This document shows, in pieces, positions 1 to 6,821 of a stretch of DNA of 64,000 nucleotides (its first letter is position 1; the number at the start of each line of letters is the position of its first letter). A model generated the notes under the pieces. The model did no database searches. It was not told the DNA's origin and saw only the letters and a list, made by a program, of their open reading frames with translations. Where the stretch lies: contig OZ251457.1 in NCBI GenBank assembly GCA_965242565.1, forward strand, positions 434,001-498,000, read 5' to 3'. The DNA comes from CATQGW01 sp965242565 (GTDB taxonomy: Bacteria; Chloroflexota; Dehalococcoidia; Bin125). The position numbers and the translations under genes were made by a program.

Positions 1-168
1 GCCGCCGAGACGCTGGTGCGCGAGGCGGTCGACCGGCTCAACCTCTCCGCGCGCGGCTTCCACCGCGTGCTCAAGGTCTCGCGCACGATCGCGGACCTGG
101 CCGGCTCGGAGAACATCACGGTCCAGCATGTCGCCGAAGCGGTGCAGTACCGCAAGCGAATCGACTGA
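1..168 (+). CDS. YifB/ComM-family Mg-chelatase-like AAA ATPase, C-terminal fragment
   Basis: Open from the first base and ending in TGA, this frame encodes the last 55 residues of a protein cut by the window edge. It contains LNLSARGFHRVLKVSRTIAD followed by an IT..HVAEAVQYR segment, which is the C-terminal helical domain typical of the YifB/ComM group of Mg-chelatase-like AAA+ ATPases. ComM in naturally competent bacteria is a branch-migration helicase; in this organism the role is unknown. The Walker motifs lie outside the window, so the family call rests on the tail alone. Confidence 0.8.
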   Translation, partial: AAETLVREAVDRLNLSARGFHRVLKVSRTIADLAGSENITVQHVAEAVQYRKRID

Positions 169-263
169 CGCGCATCAACCGCGCCGCACACGCCCGTCGG
201 CGAATGGATAGCCTGCGCGCGACACACGGCGTCATGCACGGCGTCATGCACGGGGGCGCGAAC

Positions 264-1901
264 ATGGAAGTGCTGTTCACCGGCGGGCGGGTGCTGACAA
301 TGGACGCGCTGGATCGCGTTGCGTCGGGCGCGGCGGTGCGCGACGGGCGGATCGTCGCCGTCGGCGACAGCGACGAGGTGCGCCGCGCGGTGGGCCCCGA
401 CGCGACGCATGTGCCGCTGCGCGGGCGCGCGCTGATCCCCGGTTTCTGTGATCCGCACAACCACTTCTCAATGACCACGTTCGAGCCGCGCTCGGTCGAC
501 TGTCGCACGCCGCCGCTGGCCGGCAAACAGGCCGTGCTCGACGCGCTCGCCGCCGCCGCCGACGGCGCCCCCGAAGGTCAGTGGATTTGGGGTCTCGGCT
601 TCACTGCCCGCACACTGGAAACCGGCGGCGACCCGTTCGAGGCCGACGACAGCGCCGCGCTGCTGCGCGGGGAGCTGGACGAGGCCGCGCCGCGCAATCC
701 GGTCTGCGTGATGGATTCCTCCTATCACGCCTGCTACGCCAACTCGGCCGCGCTCGCGGTGGTGGGGATCGACCGCGACACGCCGAATCCGCCCGGCGGC
801 GAAATTCGGCGCGACCGGCGCGGCGAACCGAACGGGGTGCTCTGGGAGCGCGCCATGGACCGCGTACATCACGCCTCGATGCGCAGCCACATTGACACCT
901 TTGGGCCTGACGCCGTGGCCGACCTGGTGCAGCAGAACGCGCAGCGCCACCTCTCGCACGGCATCACCAGCGTGGGCGACGCGCTGGTGATGCCGGAGAG
1001 TGCCGAGATTTACCGCCTGACCGACGAGCGCGGCAAGCTGCCGATTGTCATTCACCAGATGCGCGGCGGTCCGGGCTTCTTCGCCGCGCCGGAGGACGCC
1101 GCCGGCGGCGCGTTCCTTGAGGACGACGTGTCGGATCGGCTGCGCGGTGGCATCGTCAAGATCTTCATGGATCCGGTCTGGCCCAGCCCGGCGATGACCA
1201 TCTGCCACGCCGACGGCGCGACGGAGGATGCCGGCGCGCCCTACTACGGGCAGGAAGAGGTCGATCACCTCGTGCTTGACGCCGCCTCGCACAACCTTCA
1301 GGTCGCCATCCACTGCATCGGCAACCGCGCCGTCGAGCAGGGCCTCAACGCCTTCGAGCGCGCCCTCCGCGAGGTCCCGCGCGACGATCCCCGCTATCGC
1401 ATCGAGCACTTCTCGCTGGGCACTGCGGAGCAGATCGAGCGCGCCCGCTCGCTCGGCGTGATTATCTCCCACCAGCCGCCGTTTCTGCACGCCGTCGGCA
1501 ATTTCTTCGAGACGCGGATTGCCGCCGCCGGCATCGACGCCCGGCCGATCCCGTACCGCGAGATGCTCGACGCCGGCGCGATGGTCGCTTCCGGCTCCGA
1601 CTTCCCCTGCGCGCCGGTCGAGCCCCTGCTTGGACTTGCCGCGCTGGTCTCGCGCCGCGCCCGCGATGGCAGTCTGGTTGCCGAGGAGCAGGCTGTCTCG
1701 CCGCTCGAAGCGCTGCGCACCTACACGCTTAACTCCGCCGCCGCGATGTTCCGCGAGCACGAGGTGGGCTCGATCGAGGTCGGCAAGCGCGCCGATCTGG
1801 TCGTGCTCAGCCACGATCCGTCGCTCGTCGAGCCCGACGCGATCAACGACATCCAGGTCCAACAGACCTACGTCGACGGCGATCTGCTCTACGCCGTGTA
1901 G
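264..1901 (+). CDS. Amidohydrolase family protein (YtcJ-like, amidohydrolase_3)
   Basis: This 545-residue metal-dependent hydrolase opens with the MEVLFTGGRVLTMD strand usual for YtcJ-like amidohydrolases. The metal-binding HNH is at residues 65-67 (PGFCDPHNHF), with IHCIGNRAVEQG, YRIEHFSLG and GSDFPCAPVEPL downstream supplying the later His/Asp ligands of the TIM barrel. Substrates of such enzymes are N-acyl or amide bonds and cannot be named here. An in-frame ATG lies 60 bases upstream, next to a short direct repeat containing GTCATGCACGG, but the internal ATG aligns with the family N-terminus and was chosen. It sits between the YifB gene and a tRNA, apparently as a single gene. Confidence 0.9.
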   Translation: MEVLFTGGRVLTMDALDRVASGAAVRDGRIVAVGDSDEVRRAVGPDATHVPLRGRALIPGFCDPHNHFSMTTFEPRSVDCRTPPLAGKQAVLDALAAAADGAPEGQWIWGLGFTARTLETGGDPFEADDSAALLRGELDEAAPRNPVCVMDSSYHACYANSAALAVVGIDRDTPNPPGGEIRRDRRGEPNGVLWERAMDRVHHASMRSHIDTFGPDAVADLVQQNAQRHLSHGITSVGDALVMPESAEIYRLTDERGKLPIVIHQMRGGPGFFAAPEDAAGGAFLEDDVSDRLRGGIVKIFMDPVWPSPAMTICHADGATEDAGAPYYGQEEVDHLVLDAASHNLQVAIHCIGNRAVEQGLNAFERALREVPRDDPRYRIEHFSLGTAEQIERARSLGVIISHQPPFLHAVGNFFETRIAAAGIDARPIPYREMLDAGAMVASGSDFPCAPVEPLLGLAALVSRRARDGSLVAEEQAVSPLEALRTYTLNSAAAMFREHEVGSIEVGKRADLVVLSHDPSLVEPDAINDIQVQQTYVDGDLLYAV

Positions 1902-1932
1902 CTGCTGCGCCGCCGCGCTGCTGCGGGGGTGT

Positions 1933-1938
1933 TAAGCT
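1933..1938 (+). promoter_or_regulatory. Candidate -10 box of tRNA-Arg
   Basis: TAAGCT lies 9 bases before the mature 5' end of tRNA-Arg. It matches the TAnnCT boxes found near many starts in this window. No convincing -35 is visible. Confidence 0.45.
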
Positions 1939-1947
1939 GGCTGTCCC

Positions 1948-2022
1948 GCCCCCGTAGCTCAGGGGATAGAGCACCGGCCTCCGGAGCCGGGAGCGTAGGT
2001 TCGAATCCTACCGGGGGTACCA
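1948..2022 (+). tRNA. tRNA-Arg (anticodon CCG)
   Basis: A full cloverleaf can be drawn. The acceptor GCCCCCG pairs with CGGGGGT (one G-U), the anticodon stem CCGGC/GCCGG encloses CT-CCG-GA, and the T-arm is GTAGG-TTCGAAT-CCTAC. The 3' CCA is encoded (2020-2022). The anticodon CCG at 1981-1983 reads CGG arginine codons. Confidence 0.97.
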
Positions 2023-2096
2023 CCCACCCATCGCCGCGCCGAATTCGCTACCTTCCCGCTAGCGCCCGAACGCCGGGCCGCGGCTGGAGGTGAAGC

Positions 2097-2522
2097 ATGA
2101 ACGACGCAACCGAGGCGCGAGCGCGGATCGAAGCGGGCGGGGTGACGTTTGCGATGCGCTACCGCGACGACATCGCCGGCGACGAAGGCCTCTGCATCGA
2201 GGTACGCGGCGAAGTGGACGGCGACGACACCGAGCTGCTGCGCTTCGACTGCTTCCGCGTCGCCCCGCACTACCACTACGGCCCGCAGGCCGACGACGAA
2301 CGGCTGATGCTGGATCTGACCGCAGCCGGCGACGCGCTGGAGTGGACGCTCAACTGCTTCGAGCGCGGCCGCCTGCGCCCGATGCTGGCGCGCGCCGGCT
2401 ACCAGTCCGTCGCCGACGCGCTCAACGAAGCCCAAATCGCCGCGCTGATGCCGGCTGTCGCCGGCGCAGCCCAGGCAATCGTCGCCGCGCGCGACGTCTT
2501 GCCTAACCCGTCGGCCACGTAA
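2097..2522 (+). CDS. Conserved hypothetical protein (141 aa)
   Basis: A strong Shine-Dalgarno GGAGGTGAAGC directly precedes the ATG. The protein is acidic and soluble, with VRGEVDGDDTELLRFDCF, APHYHYGP and LDLTAAGDALEWTLNCF. These look like a small conserved domain, perhaps the DUF7700 type, but I recall this only by resemblance. The C-terminal part is helical (ARAGYQSVADAL). No catalytic motif is evident. It is convergent with the downstream methyltransferase and the two coding regions overlap by 20 bases. Function unknown. Confidence 0.75.
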   Translation: MNDATEARARIEAGGVTFAMRYRDDIAGDEGLCIEVRGEVDGDDTELLRFDCFRVAPHYHYGPQADDERLMLDLTAAGDALEWTLNCFERGRLRPMLARAGYQSVADALNEAQIAALMPAVAGAAQAIVAARDVLPNPSAT

Positions 2523-3324
2523 TCAGCATTGCCTGCGATGGGGTGCGCCAGGTCGGCTCCCAGACCTTGTTGCGCTCGTACAGCTCGTCCAGGTGGGCGG
2601 TTACCTGGCGGCGGGCGGCCGGCTCATCGCGCGGCTCCAGCTCGGCCAGCGCGAACTCGATTGCCGACGCCTCATCCGTCGGCAGCCGTTCCGGCCAGGT
2701 GAACCACTCATCCACCACGCGCACATCGGGGATGATGCCGTTTTCCCACAGGATCGGCAGCAGTTCGCGGAAGCTCGGCGCGGGCCCCTCTTCCACGCCG
2801 AAGGCGAGCCGGAAGAGCGCCGCGTTCACGTTGGGCGGTGGCACCGTCCAGGTCAGCAACGCGACCCGCCGCCGCGCCGCGCGATCCAGCGCGAGCAGAA
2901 ACGGTTCGATCTCTGCCACGAAATAGGTCACGTCGGCGCTCATCACCAGGTCCGCTTGCATAGGCTCCGCGGGCGGCCAGAGGCTCGCCAGCGCGCGCGC
3001 ATTCTCGATCTCGTGCTCCGCAACGCAGATGTCGAACTGCTCGCGCATTCCCGCCGACGGCTCCACGTTGATCAGCGAGCGCGCCCGCAGCGCCAACGGC
3101 AAACCGATCCGTCCTGCGCCGCCGCCGACCTCGATAATCTCGTCGCCTGACTCCAGCAGCCCGATCACGGCCGCCAGCTGCGGCTCCGGCTCGCGGCGCG
3201 GATCGAAGCGGTAGGTGGGCGCGTACTCAGCCCAGCGCTCCTCGGTGAGCGGTGTCGCCAGCTCCGCCTTCTGCCGCTCGCGGGCCCGCACCATTTCGGC
3301 GTAGCGCTCCGTCGCCTCGCTCAT
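2503..3324 (-). CDS. Class I SAM-dependent methyltransferase
   Basis: The 273-residue protein has a Rossmann motif I, IIEVGGGAGRIGLPLAL, at about residues 63-79. An acidic residue follows in SLINVEPSAGM and a motif IV-like ADLVMSADVTYFV, the layout of a class I methyltransferase. The substrate cannot be inferred. Its ATG overlaps the stop of the upstream ASCH-like gene by four bases (ATGA), so the two are almost certainly co-translated. The 3' end overlaps the convergent hypothetical gene by 20 bases. Confidence 0.85.
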   Translation of the reverse strand: MSEATERYAEMVRARERQKAELATPLTEERWAEYAPTYRFDPRREPEPQLAAVIGLLESGDEIIEVGGGAGRIGLPLALRARSLINVEPSAGMREQFDICVAEHEIENARALASLWPPAEPMQADLVMSADVTYFVAEIEPFLLALDRAARRRVALLTWTVPPPNVNAALFRLAFGVEEGPAPSFRELLPILWENGIIPDVRVVDEWFTWPERLPTDEASAIEFALAELEPRDEPAARRQVTAHLDELYERNKVWEPTWRTPSQAMLITWPTG

Positions 3325-3932
3325 GACCGCTCCTCCAGCGCCGCCAGCAGCGCCTCGCCGCGCGGCGAGAGTTGGTAGCCCACCTCCAGGCTGATCGTCA
3401 GCCCCAACCCTTTGAGCTTACGCACATCCGCCTTGTACTTCGCCGTCTCGCAGCCGACCGCCGCCGCCAGATCGCCCGCCCGACGCCCCGGCTGCGCCGC
3501 GATCGCCGCCAGTGTCGCGCGCGTCCATGCACCCCGCTGCGAGCGAGCATCCATCTTTGCCAGCCGCCCAACCAGATCATCCACTTCTTCACCGCCGAGC
3601 GCGTCGTCCGCCGCTAGCCGTGTGCGCGGATCAATGTGCGCGCCCGCGTAGCGAAACGCGACGCGGTAGAGCGGCGCATCGGGATCCGCTCCGCGCCGCC
3701 GTTGGCGGTCAATCTCGGCCAGTGCTTCGGCGGGCGAATCGTGGCCCGCCGCTCGCGCGTCCGACATGGTGATCTCGGCCGGCGCAATTGTGCGCACCTC
3801 TTGCACCTCCACCGCGCCGACGCCGACGCGGTAGCGCCCGCCGACGCGCGCCTGCGGGCTGCGCCAGCGGCGGAACGTGAGCGTCACCTCGCCCGTTGCG
3901 ATCTGCGCCTCGTCTCTCGCTCGAAACTGCAA
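3321..3932 (-). CDS. ASCH-like domain protein with C-terminal winged-helix-like region
   Basis: The 203-residue protein starts at a TTG preceded by AAAGGACG. Residues 1-75 (GEVTLTFRRW..., ARVGGRYRVG, EITMSDARAAGHDSP) resemble an ASCH/PUA-like beta barrel, a fold often tied to RNA or modified-nucleoside binding. After a linker, residues 130-200 (TRATLAAIAAQPGRRAGDLAA, VRKLKGLGLTISLEVGYQLS) look like a winged helix in which LSPRGEALL forms the end of the wing. The pairing with a methyltransferase in a 4-base overlap hints at a shared nucleic-acid-related role; this is inference. Confidence 0.65.
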   Translation of the reverse strand: MQFRARDEAQIATGEVTLTFRRWRSPQARVGGRYRVGVGAVEVQEVRTIAPAEITMSDARAAGHDSPAEALAEIDRQRRRGADPDAPLYRVAFRYAGAHIDPRTRLAADDALGGEEVDDLVGRLAKMDARSQRGAWTRATLAAIAAQPGRRAGDLAAAVGCETAKYKADVRKLKGLGLTISLEVGYQLSPRGEALLAALEERS

Positions 3933-3993
3933 CCTGCGCGTCCTTTCCGCGTCGCCTCCGCGTTCCTTGCGCTGATTCTAGGCGCGGCGGTGA

Positions 3994-3999
3994 TAGCCT
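3994..3999 (+). promoter_or_regulatory. Candidate -10 box of the cyclophilin operon
   Basis: TAGCCT lies 48 bases before the TTG start of the membrane-anchored cyclophilin, in the short gap between divergent genes. No clear -35 is seen. Confidence 0.35.
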
Positions 4000-4047
4000 G
4001 TAGCCGTACAGCGAGCACAGCGAAATGCGGCGGGCAGGGAGCGCGAG

Positions 4048-4878
4048 TTGTCGTCAAGGGGTGGAGGACGCAGCGCCCGCACGCGCCCGCAGCGGCTGGC
4101 ACGCCGCCGGGCGGAGACGCGCGGCTTTGACCGCGGGGGCGGCGGTGGTCGTTCGATCTTCCGCAATCGCTGGCTGCTGATCGGCTTCGGCGTCGTGGCG
4201 ATCATCGCGCTCGTCGGCGGGCTGGTCGCCACCGTGGGCAGCGGGCCGACCGTCAACCCCAACACGCCGCCGCCGGTGCGCCGCACCGTCACCGAGCCGG
4301 TCGAGACGGGCGCCGTTGAGGGCAAGCCGCAGTTCAGCGGCGCGCCGGTGATGGCGCTGGAGGAGGGCGCGGATTACCGCGCCGTGATCGAGCTGGAGAA
4401 CGGCGTCGTGGAGATCGACCTCTTTGAGGACATCGCTCCCATTCACGTGAATAACTTCGTCTTCCTCGCCGAGCAGGGCTTCTACGACGACCTGACCTTC
4501 CACCGGGTCGTGCCGGAGTTCGTGGCGCAGGCTGGCGACCCCACGGCGACGGGCACCGGCGGCGCGGGCTATACCCTGCCCGATGAGCAGGTCGCCGCCG
4601 ACGCGGCGGCTCAGCTGACGCTCGACGCGCGAGGCGTGATCTCAATGGCGCGCAGCGGACTCGGCGCATCATCCTCGCAGTTCTTCATCACCCTCGCGCC
4701 GGCCGGTTTTCTCGACGAGCAGAGCTTTACCGCCTTCGGAACGGTCACATCGGGCATGGAACTGCTCGACGAGTTCCAAGAGCGCGACCCCGCCGCCCAG
4801 CCGCCCGATCCGGCCGGGCCGACAATCGTGTCGATCAAGATCGAGCGGGCCGCGCCCGCCACAGACGCAGAGGAGTAA
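4048..4878 (+). CDS. Membrane-anchored cyclophilin-type peptidyl-prolyl isomerase
   Basis: Starting at TTG after GGGAGCGCGAG, the 276-residue protein has a basic, Gly-rich N-terminus. One transmembrane helix follows at about residues 42-63 (LLIGFGVVAIIALVGGLVA), then a Pro-rich linker, then a cyclophilin domain from about residue 108. Active-site signatures are FHRVVPEF, QAGDP (QGGDP in most relatives) and SSQFFITLAP. Orientation predicts an extracytoplasmic catalytic domain assisting folding of exported proteins. It is five bases upstream of a second, soluble cyclophilin, so the pair forms an operon of duplicated genes. Confidence 0.92.
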   Translation: MSSRGGGRSARTRPQRLARRRAETRGFDRGGGGGRSIFRNRWLLIGFGVVAIIALVGGLVATVGSGPTVNPNTPPPVRRTVTEPVETGAVEGKPQFSGAPVMALEEGADYRAVIELENGVVEIDLFEDIAPIHVNNFVFLAEQGFYDDLTFHRVVPEFVAQAGDPTATGTGGAGYTLPDEQVAADAAAQLTLDARGVISMARSGLGASSSQFFITLAPAGFLDEQSFTAFGTVTSGMELLDEFQERDPAAQPPDPAGPTIVSIKIERAAPATDAEE

Positions 4879-4883
4879 CCGGA

Positions 4884-5396
4884 ATGGCCAAGAGCTACGC
4901 GCAGCGCCCGGCGATGGCGCTGCAAGACGGCGTGAACTACCAGGCGACGATCGAGCTGGAGGCCGGCGGCTCGATCGATATCGAGCTGTACGCGGCCGAC
5001 GCCCCGGAGACGGTCAACTCGTTCGTCTTCCTCGCCCGAGACGGCTACTACGACGGCGTCACCTTCCACCGGATCATTAAGGGCTTCATGGCTCAGGGCG
5101 GGGATCCGACCGGGCGCGGCACGGGCGGGCCGGGCTACAACATCCCGGACGAGGTCAACGCCAACAAGCACAACACCGAGGGCACAGTGGCGATGGCCAA
5201 AACCGCCGCGCCCAACTCGGCCGGCAGCCAGTTCTACATCACCTTCGAGCCGACCCCGTTCCTTGACGACGATTACACCGTCTTTGGGCGCGTCACGGCC
5301 GGCATGGATGTCGTCCACGGCCTGCCCGCGCGCGATCCGGATCGCGCCCGCGAACCCGGCCCGGCGATCAAGACGGTCACGATCAGCGAGAGCTAG
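4884..5396 (+). CDS. Soluble cyclophilin-type peptidyl-prolyl isomerase
   Basis: This 170-residue single-domain cyclophilin has the classical FHRIIKGFMAQGGDPTGRGT block, NSAGSQFYITF and a C-terminal VFGRVTAGMDVV. No signal peptide is visible, so it should be cytoplasmic. It follows the anchored paralogue with only a GGAGTAACCGGA gap, which also provides its ribosome-binding site. The two catalytic domains align across their length and look like an old tandem duplication. Confidence 0.95.
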   Translation: MAKSYAQRPAMALQDGVNYQATIELEAGGSIDIELYAADAPETVNSFVFLARDGYYDGVTFHRIIKGFMAQGGDPTGRGTGGPGYNIPDEVNANKHNTEGTVAMAKTAAPNSAGSQFYITFEPTPFLDDDYTVFGRVTAGMDVVHGLPARDPDRAREPGPAIKTVTISES

Positions 5397-5410
5397 CGGA
5401 GTCGGTCGCC

Positions 5411-5647
5411 GTGAGCCTTCAGCAGCCGCGCATTCCGCCGATCGCGGTGGTGCTGCGCGTGATCTCGATCCTCGGCATGGGCCTCACCGTGAGCGGTTGC
5501 GTGCTCGCGCTGGTCGGCGCGGAGTGGTGGTGGGCGCTCGGCACCGCGCTGGGGTTTCTCCCGTTCCTGGGAATGATGGCGATCGTCGATCGGCTCATTC
5601 CCGACCCCAACGCCTGGCGCGCCCCGCCGGAAGACGAAGCAGGCTAG
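5411..5647 (+). CDS. Small two-helix membrane protein
   Basis: The 78-residue protein begins at GTG with GGAG upstream, 14 bases after the cyclophilin stop, so it may be the third gene of that operon. Two hydrophobic helices are apparent (VVLRVISILGMGLTVSGCVL and WWALGTALGFLPFLGMM), followed by an acidic tail. The TAG stop runs straight into a CGTCATTCCCGC-type repeat. Function unknown. Confidence 0.65.
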   Translation: MSLQQPRIPPIAVVLRVISILGMGLTVSGCVLALVGAEWWWALGTALGFLPFLGMMAIVDRLIPDPNAWRAPPEDEAG

Positions 5648-5690
5648 CTCCCGTCATTCCCGCCCCCGAGCGGGAATCAGCCACGCCCCA
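5648..5690. repeat. CGTCATTCCCGC repeat hairpin between convergent genes
   Basis: ATTCCCGC and GCGGGAAT form a short stem just after the stop of the small membrane protein. It is one copy of the REP-like hairpin family found throughout the window. It lies between convergent genes and could act as a bidirectional terminator. Confidence 0.6.
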
Positions 5691-5793
5691 CCATCAGCCC
5701 GCCCCTGCACACATCGCCATCGCGCCCGACGCGATGGTACTCACACCCAAGCCCGCCCGAGAGCCAGAGGACTGAGTCGCCCGCAGACCGCGC

Positions 5794-6216
5794 CTACCCG
5801 TCAATCCGCGCCGTCGCCGAACCCTTGACCACCTCCGCGCCGTCCTGGTTCACCGTCGAGACCGACAGGTCTACCAGCGACACGCCGTCCTCCTCGCGGA
5901 TCGCTTCGACCGTTGCTTTGGCGGTGAGCGTGTCGCCGGGCCAGACCTGGGCGACGAAGCGCACGCCGTAGTTGGTGAGGCGCCCGTCGCCGACCAGGTT
6001 GGTCAGCATCTTGCCGGTCATCCCCATCGAGAGCATGCCGTGGGCGAAGACGGTCGGGTAGCCCGCCACCTTCGTCGTGAAGATCTCGTCGGTGTGCAGC
6101 GGGTTGTAGTCGCCCGACGTGCCCGCGTACTGGATGATCTGCGTCCGCGTGAGGTTGTCGACCACGACTTCCTCGTGCGTGTCGCCCACGTTGATTTCGC
6201 TCTTGGACAGCGCCAT
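5794..6216 (-). CDS. MaoC-family (R)-hydratase/dehydratase subunit
   Basis: The 140-residue protein has a hot-dog fold signature with the hydratase motif YAGTSGDYNPLHTDEIF (catalytic D and H), then VFAHGMLSMG and VRFVAQVWPGDTLT. This is the MaoC C-terminal half type. It starts at an ATG preceded by a good AGAGGAGG site, 11 bases after the partner gene. Together the two match the two-subunit arrangement of HadAB-like (R)-specific enoyl-CoA/ACP dehydratases. The substrate is unknown; the neighbouring CaiB genes suggest CoA thioesters. Confidence 0.9.
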   Translation of the reverse strand: MALSKSEINVGDTHEEVVVDNLTRTQIIQYAGTSGDYNPLHTDEIFTTKVAGYPTVFAHGMLSMGMTGKMLTNLVGDGRLTNYGVRFVAQVWPGDTLTAKATVEAIREEDGVSLVDLSVSTVNQDGAEVVKGSATARIDG

Positions 6217-6227
6217 GTCGGCCTCCT

Positions 6228-6722
6228 CTATTCCACGACCCGCGAGGTCTGCACGCCCACCGAGCGGGCGGTCACGACCAGCACATCGTCCTGGTTGTAG
6301 TACTCGGTGATGCTCTCGCTGAATTTCAGGGTGCCGCCGCGGCGGCCTTCGCGCTCCCACGCCTTGCCCTGCTTCTCCACGGTGTGGAGCACATCGCCGG
6401 GCCGGATCGGCGCGTGGTACTCGTAGTGCTGCTCGGCGTGGAAGCCGGTACCGCCGCTGCCCTCACCGTCGCCGCTCGACTCGCGCTGCACGCCGGTCGG
6501 CTCCTTGCCGGAGCCGAACCACGGCTCGCCCGGCTCGGGCCGCAGCGGGTGGCGGTCGGTGAACTGCGAGCTGGCCTGCACGAAGGTCGGCGGCGGGATG
6601 ATGTGCCCCGGCTCCGTCCCGGCCGCTGCGTCGGCGTCGTAGTAGATCGGGTTCTTGTCGCCGATCGACCGCGCGAACAGCATGATGTGCCCCGCCTCGA
6701 TCGGGAAGTGGTCAACGGCCAT
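6228..6722 (-). CDS. MaoC-like N-terminal (FAS1-type) hydratase subunit
   Basis: The 164-residue hot-dog protein has FARSIGDKNPIYYD, IIPPPTFVQASSQF and the second-strand HYEYHAPIRPGDVL. It resembles the non-catalytic N-terminal half of double-hot-dog dehydratases, with the MaoC subunit immediately downstream. The chosen ATG has GAGGGAG upstream. The open frame runs about 1.6 kb further upstream antisense to the CaiB gene, but that extension has no hot-dog features and is a shadow. Probably a heterodimer with its neighbour. Confidence 0.88.
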   Translation of the reverse strand: MAVDHFPIEAGHIMLFARSIGDKNPIYYDADAAAGTEPGHIIPPPTFVQASSQFTDRHPLRPEPGEPWFGSGKEPTGVQRESSGDGEGSGGTGFHAEQHYEYHAPIRPGDVLHTVEKQGKAWEREGRRGGTLKFSESITEYYNQDDVLVVTARSVGVQTSRVVE

Positions 6723-6809
6723 AAACTGCGGCTCCCTCTGTCGTCGCTGCTTCGTGTCGCTGCTGCGCGTCTCTGCGCGCGGAGGCAGTGTATCGCACCC
6801 GCGCCGCTG

Positions 6810-6815
6810 TAGTCT
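6810..6815 (+). promoter_or_regulatory. Candidate -10 box, probably giving a leaderless transcript
   Basis: TAGTCT ends six bases before the ATG of the fused CaiB gene, with no Shine-Dalgarno between. Transcription starting 6-7 bases downstream of the box would begin at the start codon. Confidence 0.5.
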
Positions 6816-6821
6816 GCGGAC

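Noticed and set aside
468..1862. Long minus-strand ORF opposite the amidohydrolase
   Set aside because: It is antisense to a clearly conserved enzyme, has no family signature and reflects GC-rich third positions.
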